Positions 1-7,012 of a stretch of DNA of 57,341 nt are shown here, one piece after another. A program made the translations under genes and the position numbers. The DNA is taken from contig JAPLKC010000010.1 of the NCBI GenBank assembly GCA_026388255.1, forward strand, positions 1-57,341. Direction: 5' to 3'. The notes beneath the pieces were generated by a model. That model searched no databases, was not told the DNA's origin, and was given only the letters and a program-made list of their open reading frames with translations. This stretch comes from Pseudomonadota bacterium (GTDB lineage: Bacteria > Desulfobacterota > Syntrophorhabdia > Syntrophorhabdales > Syntrophorhabdaceae). Within the stretch, counting starts at the first letter, position 1. Every line of letters begins with the position of its first letter.

Positions 1-84
1 ACACCGGATGGTATATCAGTTTATATTAAGATTACCGGTTTTACCGATGGGCGGCCACCCGTAATTCAGTTTAAGAAAAAGTGA
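1..84 (+). CDS. mqsR: MqsR-type mRNA interferase toxin, C-terminal fragment (cut by window edge)
   Basis: Frame 1 is open from the first base to a TGA at 82-84 and gives 27 residues ending in VIQFKKK. The segment VYIKITGFTDGRPPV matches the last strand of MqsR toxins, which in E. coli read VYLKITVIHDVLIVSFKEK. MqsR is a RelE-fold, ribosome-independent endoribonuclease that cuts mRNA at GCU/GCA. The catalytic tyrosine and C-terminal lysine regions are present; the rest lies outside the window. The next gene, nine bases downstream, is a clear MqsA antitoxin, which makes the identification firm despite the short fragment. Confidence 0.85.
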   Translation, partial: TPDGISVYIKITGFTDGRPPVIQFKKK

Positions 85-93
85 GGTATTAAA

Positions 94-516
94 ATGGAAT
101 GTCCAAGCTGTGGTTATGCAGAAATAGAAACAAGAACTCAGGATGAAAAACTTTCCTTCGGAAACCAGTCGTTGACCCTTCATGGGATGAAAGGTGAGTT
201 CTGTCCCCGATGCAATGAAGGTATATGGGATGAGGAAAGTTACCGGCGTTATACGGAAGCACAGGCGGCATTGGTGCGTGCAGTGAAAGGAGATGTGAGC
301 GCGGATATCAGGCGCATTCGAAAAAAACTGAAGCTTACGCAGGCCGAGCTATCTGAAGTTTTTGGTGTAGGCAAGCTTGCATTTTCACGTTATGAGAGGG
401 GGGAAACGCGCCCTTCGGTACCGTTAATAAAACTTCTCAAGCTGGTAGAACGGCATCCCGAACTAATGATTGAAATCCGTGCATCTAACCAAGCTGTATC
501 CTCAGCCACAAAATAG
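94..516 (+). CDS. mqsA: MqsA-type antitoxin (zinc finger plus Xre-family HTH)
   Basis: This 140-residue protein has the two-domain MqsA layout. The N-terminal zinc-binding domain carries CPSC at residues 3-6 and CPRC at 37-40. The C-terminal helix-turn-helix of about residues 68-125 includes LTQAELSEVFGVG and FSRYERGE, close to E. coli MqsA. The N-terminal domain should bind and neutralise MqsR, and the HTH should repress the shared promoter, which lies outside the window. The start is supported by GTGAGG a few bases upstream and by tight spacing after mqsR. Toxin first, antitoxin second is the usual order for this family. The zinc finger together with the partner toxin excludes an ordinary Xre regulator. 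Confidence 0.93.
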   Translation: MECPSCGYAEIETRTQDEKLSFGNQSLTLHGMKGEFCPRCNEGIWDEESYRRYTEAQAALVRAVKGDVSADIRRIRKKLKLTQAELSEVFGVGKLAFSRYERGETRPSVPLIKLLKLVERHPELMIEIRASNQAVSSATK

Positions 517-540
517 CACCAAAATATCTTCCAGAAAAAC

Positions 541-574
541 AAAGGCCCTCAAACCATTGCTGGTTAAGGGCCTT
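541..574 (-). terminator. Hairpin terminator between mqsA and the Hdr operon
   Basis: AAGGCCCT at 542-549 pairs with AGGGCCTT at 567-574, and AACC/GGTT extends the stem. On the - strand the hairpin is followed by a T-rich run, so it best serves the long Hdr operon that ends at 792. It may also stop mqsA transcripts. The rest of 517-791 has no convincing gene. A short - strand open stretch near 660-730 encodes about 20 residues and was not called. Confidence 0.6.
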
Positions 575-791
575 ATAGAAAAAAACTTATAGGGTCAGGT
601 CTTGTTTTTTGCAGGCACCTTGAATCTAAGCGCGCGTTCATCGCTCTCCATATAAAATCAATTGTGTTCCAATTCCTTTAAAGCTTCAAGCAAAAACTTT
701 TCGGCAGCGCCATCGAATACTGTTTAAAACATGGTATGCTACTGATGAGGGCCGAAGGTAGATAGCAGGAAGGAGTCCTTGATTGCTACTC

Positions 792-2540
792 TTATTCACA
801 GTATGGGATTATGCTTATCACGTCTGATGGACATGTTGACGCACATAATCCGCAGCCTGTGCAGATGTCTTCATTTATATGTGCCATAGGTATGTCAGAG
901 GATGTTTGCGGTCCGAATATTGATATAGTCTTTTTTTGTATATTAATTTCTATTGCATTTTGTGGACATGCAGATTTACAGGAGCCGCAGCCACTGCAAC
1001 GTTCTTCATTTACTTCAGGCAATACGCGTTCTTCTTCCACATCGAGGAGCATCTCCCCGAGGGCTCCAAGTATCTCACGTGACTCCCACCTTTCTGCGCG
1101 AGGGTGTCTGATAAAACCTACATGATATCGCTTTCTTCCCCACTTGGTAGGCGACCACCTGAGCTGAGGCTCAGATCTGTATAGGGAGAGGAATTCCCGG
1201 TTTTTAAACAGGTCTTTGTAGTCGTCAAAACGTATAATCTTGTCGGCGTCTATGGTCAGTTCTCTCTTGAGGCCAGTAATGGCGGCCCTGCCCTCTTCAA
1301 AGGAAACTGCCTCCCCTTCTTCAAGATGAATGAATATAATGCCTTCACGCCTTGCCTTTTCATAAATCAACTCACCATACGAAGGCATAACCATGTTTTT
1401 CGTCAGCACATAGACTTTTTTTCCATCTTTTCTGAGATCCCGCGCCATATCTAAAAATTTAGCGGAAACATACTCATAGAACATTGCTGAGCCTGCATCT
1501 TCCGTTCCAAGGTAAAAGAGGCATGTTGAAAACTCATTATCAATATCGGCAAAAACAGGTTCGGATTCTTTATATATCTTTTCTTGATTCCTTACGATTT
1601 CCGACGGGAAATCCTCACCCCTGAGTGTAAGTATGCCTGCGCCGAATCCCGTAAGAATAGCATCTTTAATATTCATAGGCTCAAGGGCGCCTCCGGATAC
1701 ATAGACCCCTTCCACATCCGTTGTTAATGGTGTCTCTTCCTTTACAAATCCATACTCGTTGAGGGAAAAGCCGAATAATTTACCCAAGGTCACAAGCTGT
1801 GGATTTGGACGTAGACCAATCCCGAGGACCACGTAATTAAAACGCTCCTCTTTGAGATCATCTCCGGTGAAATACCGGATCGTAACACCCTCTTCATCCT
1901 CTTCGAAGTATCTTGAATTTGCTCTTATGAATGTAACACCTGCGTCCCTGTATGCCTTTTCCATATAAAATTCCTGGCCGAAAAACCGGAGGTCATTGTA
2001 AAAGACCTTGATCTCGGGTTTTGTCCTCTGGAGGGTCCATTTAATCTCGCGTATGGTGTAAGAACAACATACCGATGAACAAAGGGGGTACTCCTTTGAA
2101 CGGGAGCCCACGCAGAGTACAAAGCCGATCTTGTTAAAATCATCGGGAAGCTCCCCGTTGCGCTGGTCTATAAGGGCGTCGTATTCAAGGCTTGTAAGCA
2201 CCCTCTTCCCTTTATATTCAACCGGATCATAGGGGATGAGACCTGCGGTTATAATTATCTTATCTGCTTTTATTACTCTATCATTATAGGTTGTTACAAC
2301 ATATATTTCATCTAATTTATCAACAGTCTTAATGTTAGTACCTGTTATTACATCAATATTATTGTTATCTCTGATCTCATCAAAAAATGTCTTAAACCCT
2401 ACCCGGCAGTTCGCGATGCGCGCCATGAGGCCACCCGGCTCAGGAGCACATTCGAGTATGGTAACATGATGACCTTCTTTTAAAATAACCTTTGCCGCTG
2501 ATATGCCGCTTATACCGCCGCCTACTATCAATACATTCAT
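792..2540 (-). CDS. HdrA-like FAD iron-sulfur oxidoreductase (third HdrA paralogue of the cluster)
   Basis: A 582-residue cytoplasmic flavoprotein of the heterodisulfide reductase A family. The FAD-binding GGGISG is at residues 7-12. The HdrA signature CVGSR is at 143-147 followed by CSSVCC at 154-159. A C-terminal 2x[4Fe-4S] ferredoxin has CSGCGSCKSAC at 515-525 and CTGCGLCASTC at 560-570. In Hdr complexes HdrA carries the FAD that splits or merges electron pairs. The start overlaps the hdrB-like stop by four bases, so the two are translationally coupled. About 100 residues before the ferredoxin (roughly 330-440) do not resemble core HdrA and may hold a separate domain. It is the last gene of the block. 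Its acceptor cannot be read from sequence. Confidence 0.88.
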   Translation of the reverse strand: MNVLIVGGGISGISAAKVILKEGHHVTILECAPEPGGLMARIANCRVGFKTFFDEIRDNNNIDVITGTNIKTVDKLDEIYVVTTYNDRVIKADKIIITAGLIPYDPVEYKGKRVLTSLEYDALIDQRNGELPDDFNKIGFVLCVGSRSKEYPLCSSVCCSYTIREIKWTLQRTKPEIKVFYNDLRFFGQEFYMEKAYRDAGVTFIRANSRYFEEDEEGVTIRYFTGDDLKEERFNYVVLGIGLRPNPQLVTLGKLFGFSLNEYGFVKEETPLTTDVEGVYVSGGALEPMNIKDAILTGFGAGILTLRGEDFPSEIVRNQEKIYKESEPVFADIDNEFSTCLFYLGTEDAGSAMFYEYVSAKFLDMARDLRKDGKKVYVLTKNMVMPSYGELIYEKARREGIIFIHLEEGEAVSFEEGRAAITGLKRELTIDADKIIRFDDYKDLFKNREFLSLYRSEPQLRWSPTKWGRKRYHVGFIRHPRAERWESREILGALGEMLLDVEEERVLPEVNEERCSGCGSCKSACPQNAIEINIQKKTISIFGPQTSSDIPMAHINEDICTGCGLCASTCPSDVISIIPYCE

Positions 2541-3220
2541 AACGCGTTATTATCTCCCGTCAAATAGAGTAGAAGGTCTGTGAGATAGATGATTTTCCTT
2601 TTTGTTGAAAAGGTTTTAAGGGCCATATGACATAGGGGGCAGAATACCACCATGACCCCTCTGGATTTTTCCAGGATCAACGTAGAAAGCTTCTCTGTGG
2701 CCCATTTGTTGGCAAAGAACTGGTTGCCTCCGCAGCACCGGTCTTTAATCTTCTCACCTTCGATCTCTCCGCCAAAAAATGTTATCAGATCTTCCATAAC
2801 GGTTTTGTTCCTTATGGCCGTCTCTTCCGGACGCAAAAGCACGCATCCGTAATAAGGCGTAAAAACCTTTCCCTTCAGGTCCCGCATGGCATTCAGCGAT
2901 ACCAGCGCTTCCTTGTCGAGAAGTTCTAAGGGGTTCAATATTTCAAAATTGGCATCTGAATTAGCTTCTTTCAAGTTTTTGTAACAGGCAGGGCACGGCG
3001 CTACGATCTCCCTGCACATGCCTTCAGCTTTTTTCAGGTTTTCCCTGGATAGCCCGATAAGCTCATTACGGTCGCCGTATTCCAGGGCGCCACAGCAATT
3101 CCAATCAGGAATCTCATTAAGACTGTGACCGAGCTTTCTAAATATAGCCCGTACTCCCTTATCGAGCTTACGGGCGGAACCGGTCAGGGAACATCCGGGA
3201 TAATATCCGTAATTCATCAC
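2537..3220 (-). CDS. hdrB: HdrB-like heterodisulfide reductase subunit B
   Basis: A 227-residue protein with two CCG domains, the hallmark of HdrB. The first has C10, C42-C43, C76 and C79; the second has C126, C162-C163, C194 and C197. In methanogen HdrB these ligate two noncubane [4Fe-4S] clusters that cleave a disulfide. In bacteria without coenzyme M the substrate is unknown and may be another disulfide or a protein partner. Both cysteine sets are complete, so the gene looks functional. It overlaps its neighbours by four bases on each side (HdrC before, HdrA-like after), consistent with one HdrCBA unit. No membrane segment is present. Confidence 0.9.
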   Translation of the reverse strand: MMNYGYYPGCSLTGSARKLDKGVRAIFRKLGHSLNEIPDWNCCGALEYGDRNELIGLSRENLKKAEGMCREIVAPCPACYKNLKEANSDANFEILNPLELLDKEALVSLNAMRDLKGKVFTPYYGCVLLRPEETAIRNKTVMEDLITFFGGEIEGEKIKDRCCGGNQFFANKWATEKLSTLILEKSRGVMVVFCPLCHMALKTFSTKRKIIYLTDLLLYLTGDNNAL

Positions 3221-3750
3221 ATCCTGCCTTTATTGCCGTTCAAATCGTTTGAGCCGTTCAACCCATGCGAATTGTTTAAGCTGTTTGATCGATTTAAGCG
3301 TTTTACCTTATGGGGCAAATGGATACTCATGTATTCTGTCCATTTTGCCATATGTTTAACATACCCCTCTTTGAGTAAAAAGGGTATTGCCATCAAAAAC
3401 ACGTAGGGCTCGTATACCCTGCCCCATATGTTGATGGACCCTTTGAATGCCTTTTCAAAGGGCGAGGCCACAGAAAGGCTTTCCCGCAAGGCCCGAACCA
3501 CATCCGGTATTTTTATCCGCCACGGACACGCACTGGTACAGCGGTAACAGTTGGTGCAATAACGTACCAGTAGATGATCCCTGTCCACCTCTTGCTCAAG
3601 GAACAAACTGACGAGGAGGTCCTGGGGGTTTATGTTCATCTCAAGGTCATTGACCGTACAGACTGAAGCGCAAATCTTGCATCCGAGACAGACCGAGAAA
3701 TCCTCTTTTTTATAGCCAGCTAACTCTATAATGTAATCAGTCTTCTGCAT
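3217..3750 (-). CDS. hdrC: HdrC-like ferredoxin subunit with a repeat-derived C-terminal tail
   Basis: A 177-residue protein with two ferredoxin motifs in the HdrC pattern: C21, C24, C27, C31 and C65, C68, C71, C75, followed by a proline as usual. HdrC wires electrons between HdrA and HdrB. The last 30 or so residues are an Asn/Leu/Gly/Ser-rich run made by a period-9 DNA repeat at 3239-3301 and have no counterpart in the family. The stop overlaps the hdrB start by four bases, so the tail stays in frame and coupling survives. The start overlaps the end of the FdhB-like gene by 14 bases. The core function is sure; the tail probably adds nothing. Confidence 0.88.
   Translation of the reverse strand: MQKTDYIIELAGYKKEDFSVCLGCKICASVCTVNDLEMNINPQDLLVSLFLEQEVDRDHLLVRYCTNCYRCTSACPWRIKIPDVVRALRESLSVASPFEKAFKGSINIWGRVYEPYVFLMAIPFLLKEGYVKHMAKWTEYMSIHLPHKVKRLNRSNSLNNSHGLNGSNDLNGNKGRM
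3239..3301. repeat. Degenerate period-9 tandem repeat inside the 3' end of hdrC
   Basis: Seven consecutive 9-mers can be lined up: TTCAAATCG, TTTGAGCCG, TTCAACCCA, TGCGAATTG, TTTAAGCTG, TTTGATCGA, TTTAAGCGT. Most begin with TT and share a TTYAA or TTTGA core. Because 9 is a multiple of three, the array stays in frame with hdrC and is open on the other strand too. The units differ from each other, so it is an old or inexact array and not a fresh slippage product. Confidence 0.75.
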
Positions 3751-4747
3751 CTTTTAACTCGTCCTCAAGAAATGTAAGGTAAGGTATCTCCTCGTCGAAA
3801 CTCTTCCCTGACATGTATGCGAACATGCCCTGTAGTCTTTCCGATATACCCTTGAAATATTTTGTTAAAGGGATGCCCTGAGGACAGGCCTCTTCACAGG
3901 CACCGCAGCCTACACAAGTCTGTGATACATGGAACATCCGTATTAAATGAAAAAGTTCCTTCCCCTGGGGCATGGCAGCAGAACCTGTCCGTAGAATCTT
4001 GTTCAGGAATGCATCGCCTTTTGGCAGATATTCGTCGCCGTTGAAGACACAATCGATGCAGTAGCAGACAGGACACATATCCCTGCAGTTTTTACACATA
4101 ATGCATTTTAAAAAGTCTTTTGAAAACTCTTCCATATCGGTTCGGAACTTCTCTGTTTTTACGGTTGCGTTTATGGACATTTCAGCAGGGGCATCTCCAG
4201 CTTCGCCCTCTATAAGCGAAAGAAAGGTCTCACCCTTCTCAGTATAGGGGGATGCCCACATAAAACCGTTTTTGTCCAGCCTGATGCCTGCGTCTCCCAC
4301 AACCCCTCTTCGTTCACTGCAAACCCTGCAAGCCCATCGCATTTTTTCAGGTTCCTTGAAATAATCCTTTATTTGTGCTACCTCTGTTGGTATATCGTCC
4401 GTCTTTTCTTTTGAAGATACAGCCCCGAAACAATCGACAGAAACGGCAATGATATCCTCACATTCAATCTGTGTCAGCTTGACCAGTTCAATATAAGCTC
4501 TGATTTCGCAAGGTCGAAGAATGAGCATGATCTTTGTACCCTTGGCGAATAAACGGCGCAGGTATAAAGCCCCGTTTATGCCGAATGATGTATTTATAAG
4601 CGAAAAATGATCGAGGTTGCCTTTAAATATCCGATGGCCGATGTCGTCCGCTCCCTTTTCAAAACCCAGGACCAGATGCTTTTCGACCTCCAGAAACCTG
4701 TTGAGGGCATTTTCGATTTTGCCGTTATTAATTTGTTTTCCCTGCAT
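3737..4747 (-). CDS. FrhB/FdhB-family iron-sulfur protein with two C-terminal ferredoxin clusters
   Basis: A 336-residue protein. The N-terminal half resembles the FrhB/FdhB flavin-binding family, with LRPCEIRA around residue 80 and VSVDCFG around 102-108. A Cys pair at 140 and 143 follows. A ferredoxin region has CIMCKNCRDMC at 215-225, extra cysteines at 228-233, and CVGCGACEEAC at 278-288. Members of this family pass electrons between F420, NAD(P)H, formate dehydrogenase or hydrogenase and Fe-S partners. Its place between MvhD and HdrC suggests it links the Hdr complex to an electron donor or acceptor encoded elsewhere; no catalytic formate dehydrogenase or hydrogenase subunit lies in this window. 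It overlaps mvhD by 20 bases. The exact substrate is open. Confidence 0.75.
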   Translation of the reverse strand: MQGKQINNGKIENALNRFLEVEKHLVLGFEKGADDIGHRIFKGNLDHFSLINTSFGINGALYLRRLFAKGTKIMLILRPCEIRAYIELVKLTQIECEDIIAVSVDCFGAVSSKEKTDDIPTEVAQIKDYFKEPEKMRWACRVCSERRGVVGDAGIRLDKNGFMWASPYTEKGETFLSLIEGEAGDAPAEMSINATVKTEKFRTDMEEFSKDFLKCIMCKNCRDMCPVCYCIDCVFNGDEYLPKGDAFLNKILRTGSAAMPQGKELFHLIRMFHVSQTCVGCGACEEACPQGIPLTKYFKGISERLQGMFAYMSGKSFDEEIPYLTFLEDELKDAED

Positions 4748-5147
4748 TTTTCTTTTCCTTTATTTCGTTATACATACCTGTAACTTTTTCCACGAAACGT
4801 CGCGCCTCGGCTGCGCTTACCCAGAACAGGCGTAGCTTGTCTTTCATCGAAAATGCGTCAAACATCTCTTTCAAGGCAGCTATTTTTCTCCGTGTAAAGT
4901 AATTGCCTTTTATAAAATGACAGTCACCCGGATGGCATCCGGCAACAAAAGCACCATCAGCACCTTCAAGGATAGATTTAATGACAAAGGCTGGATCCAC
5001 CCTGCTTGAACAGGGAACCTGAACCAGCCTCACCCCATCGGGGTATTTCATCCTTAAACTTCCGGCCATCTCGGATGCCTTGAACGTGCAGAAAGAACAG
5101 GCGAAACCTATGATTTCCTGGTTCTTATCGGTTTTGTCTTCAGACAT
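4728..5147 (-). CDS. mvhD: MvhD/HdrD-type [2Fe-2S] electron-transfer subunit
   Basis: A 139-residue match to the methyl-viologen-reducing hydrogenase delta subunit. Conserved cysteines are C17 and C20 in GFACSFC, C46 in VPCSSRVD, and C71 and C76 in GCHPGDCHF. MvhD docks on HdrA and carries electrons through one [2Fe-2S] cluster from hydrogenase or formate dehydrogenase into the complex. A strong Shine-Dalgarno (GGGAGG) precedes the ATG. The gene follows a HdrA gene, the usual arrangement, though separated from it by about 120 bp of repeat-like DNA. The family assignment is sure; the partner is inferred. Confidence 0.92.
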   Translation of the reverse strand: MSEDKTDKNQEIIGFACSFCTFKASEMAGSLRMKYPDGVRLVQVPCSSRVDPAFVIKSILEGADGAFVAGCHPGDCHFIKGNYFTRRKIAALKEMFDAFSMKDKLRLFWVSAAEARRFVEKVTGMYNEIKEKKNAGKTN

Positions 5148-5268
5148 GATACCTCCCTTTAGTGAATAGCTTTCCCTATTGGCTTTGTTGCTTACTATTC
5201 ACTGGCTTCCTGTTGTTCACGATTGCATTCCTTTTCTCTTGTTTCTCTCTATTCACTATTCACTGCTC
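5148..5268. repeat. Low-complexity spacer with repeated CTATTCACTATTCACTG words
   Basis: The 121-bp gap between the HdrA gene and mvhD holds CTATTCACTATTCACTG at 5249-5265, CTATTCACTG at 5195-5204, and the inverted GTGAATAG at 5162-5169. The same word recurs at 7007-7018, in the gap before the next HdrA gene. No ORF, promoter or terminator is evident. It may be inert filler between cotranscribed genes. Confidence 0.55.
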
Positions 5269-6942
5269 TTACACTGCTTCCACCAAAGCGCTTATCTCGT
5301 CATCTATTACGTTGTCAAGGTACCCCCTCAATCCTATGGCCGATGAAGGACATGTTGCATTACAGAGCCCACAGCCCATGCATGCAGCCTCCTCCACGTG
5401 CACAAGCCTCTTTGTTTCATCAAACTTTATTGCCTTTGCAACACATGCCTTTTCACACATCCTGCAACCGCTGCATCTTTTCATATCAACAAAAGCAATA
5501 AAGGGCTCCACAAAGGCATAGCCAAGATTCAGAAAACCGTAGAGCTTTGTTGCCGATGCCCTGCCATGGTTGATCGATTCTTCAATATCCTTGGGCCCGG
5601 AACATGCCCCTGCAATAAAAATCCCTTTTACTGCCGTATCATAGGGTCTGAGTTTCACATGGGCCTCAAGGAAAAATTTGTCCTTATCAAGCGTGATCTT
5701 AAGTAGCGACGAGATCAACCGGTTGTCTTCAGGAGGCGACATACCGATGGAGAGCACCACAAGGTCAAACTCCCTCTCAAAGAGCTCATTAAATAGCGTA
5801 TCCTCTCCCCTGACAAGTACACCCTTGGAACCTGGGATGATTTCAGCGATATTGCTTCTTGTGAACAAGACACCCTTTTCCTGCGTATCCTCAAAGAATT
5901 CTTCTCCGCCTCGCGGATGGGCCCTCACGTCCATATAAAATGACTCAACGTATGAATCCTTATATTTCTCTTTTACTGTGTCAGCGACGCGAAGCGCATT
6001 GATGCAACATACCCTTGAACAGTATGGTTTCCCTATCTGCTCATCCCTTGACCCCACACAGTGGAGTATGGCTATTCGCGGGTTCTCGGGAAGGGACAGG
6101 GCATCGATGCTTCTTTCAAAATCCATAGTGGTAATGATCCTTTTATCTATACCGTATGCCAATTCAGGCTTTATTTGGGGGTCAAAAGGTGAAAACCCTA
6201 TGGCCACGATAACTCCGCCGGCGACTATCCTTTTTTCACCTGCCCGGGTTAAGAGCACTGCCTCGTAGTTCCCGAAGGAGCCTTCAAATGAGCTGATAGT
6301 CGTTGATGTAAAGATCTCCACATTCTCTCTGCCTTGAAGTTCCTTCTCCATTTCCTCAATAATTAACGTACCGTCTTCTCCAATGGGCCATATGTTTTTA
6401 AGATTCCTGGTGTGGCCGCCAAGTTCCGCCTCTTTTTCCACCAGATAGACCTGCATACCCATCTTTGAGAGAAAAACGGCTGCGCTTAAGCCTGAGACGC
6501 CTCCGCCAATGATAAGTGCCGACTTGGTCACATCTACCCGTTTTTCTTCAAGGGGAACATAGTGTGACGATGAATAAAGCCCGGCCTTTATAAGTCTTAT
6601 TGCTTTTTCCGTATTCTTATCAACATCATCTCCAACCCAGGAACAATGCTCTCTGATGCCCACCCTCCTTAAGAGAAAAGGATTCAAATCGGACTTTTTC
6701 AAGAGGTCTTTAAAGAGTTCCTGATGGAGCGAAGGGGTGCATGAAGCAATAATAACACGGTCAAGGCCGTGTTTTTCGATGCTGTCCTTAATCATGTCCT
6801 GACCCGGCTCGGAGCATACAAAAGGGTAATCCTCTGATACAGTTACACTGGGGAACATCTTGAAATATGTACTCAGCTTTTTCACATCAACAGTATGTTT
6901 AATATTATGCCCGCAATGGCAGATAAATATACCGGTCTTCAT
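5269..6942 (-). CDS. hdrA: HdrA-family FAD iron-sulfur protein (partner of MvhD)
   Basis: A 557-residue protein with the full HdrA architecture. The N-terminal domain starts with FICHCGHNI and has a CTPSLHQELF segment near 68. FAD-binding GGGVSG is at 146-151, CVGSR followed by CSRVCC lies mid-protein, and a C-terminal 2x[4Fe-4S] ferredoxin has CSGCRMCEKAC and CMGCGLCNATC. In methanogen-type complexes this subunit performs flavin-based electron bifurcation and binds MvhD, whose gene follows. Unlike canonical HdrA, no CSTC-type cysteine pair follows the FAD motif; that feature occurs instead in the 903-aa paralogue upstream. The ribosome-binding site is weak (AGAGA), so translation may depend on the upstream gene. 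Confidence 0.9.
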   Translation of the reverse strand: MKTGIFICHCGHNIKHTVDVKKLSTYFKMFPSVTVSEDYPFVCSEPGQDMIKDSIEKHGLDRVIIASCTPSLHQELFKDLLKKSDLNPFLLRRVGIREHCSWVGDDVDKNTEKAIRLIKAGLYSSSHYVPLEEKRVDVTKSALIIGGGVSGLSAAVFLSKMGMQVYLVEKEAELGGHTRNLKNIWPIGEDGTLIIEEMEKELQGRENVEIFTSTTISSFEGSFGNYEAVLLTRAGEKRIVAGGVIVAIGFSPFDPQIKPELAYGIDKRIITTMDFERSIDALSLPENPRIAILHCVGSRDEQIGKPYCSRVCCINALRVADTVKEKYKDSYVESFYMDVRAHPRGGEEFFEDTQEKGVLFTRSNIAEIIPGSKGVLVRGEDTLFNELFEREFDLVVLSIGMSPPEDNRLISSLLKITLDKDKFFLEAHVKLRPYDTAVKGIFIAGACSGPKDIEESINHGRASATKLYGFLNLGYAFVEPFIAFVDMKRCSGCRMCEKACVAKAIKFDETKRLVHVEEAACMGCGLCNATCPSSAIGLRGYLDNVIDDEISALVEAV

Positions 6943-6960
6943 GTCAAAAGTCTCTGAATT

Positions 6961-6984
6961 TTATAAGTCATATAGGACTTATAA
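6961..6984. repeat. Perfect 9-bp inverted repeat between two HdrA genes
   Basis: TTATAAGTC at 6961-6969 is repeated in inverted form as GACTTATAA at 6976-6984 with a 6-base spacer. It lies in the 70-bp gap between the 903-aa and 557-aa HdrA genes. The stem is AT-rich and no T-run follows on the - strand, so a processing or mRNA-stability hairpin is likelier than a terminator. Its function is unknown. Confidence 0.4.
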
Positions 6985-7012
6985 AAATCTTTTTCTTTAT
7001 TTTTTTCACTAT

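Noticed and set aside
590-625. Phrase AGGGTCAGGTCTTG, like sequence often seen beside small transposase remnants
   Set aside because: Only one short copy and no transposase or inverted repeats in the window; too little to call a mobile element.
660-730. Minus-strand open stretch coding for about 20 residues (ending LLEALKELEHN)
   Set aside because: Preceded by a stop, no start or Shine-Dalgarno, no recognised family; may be a gene scrap but not supportable.
3125-3406. Plus-strand ORF of 93 residues rich in Phe and Lys
   Set aside because: Its odd composition comes from the period-9 DNA repeat in hdrC read on the other strand; no sign of a gene.
5269-6942. Possible frameshift between HdrA and mvhD as a broken HdrA-MvhD fusion
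   Set aside because: Both proteins have complete ends, mvhD has its own strong Shine-Dalgarno, and the gap is repeat filler.
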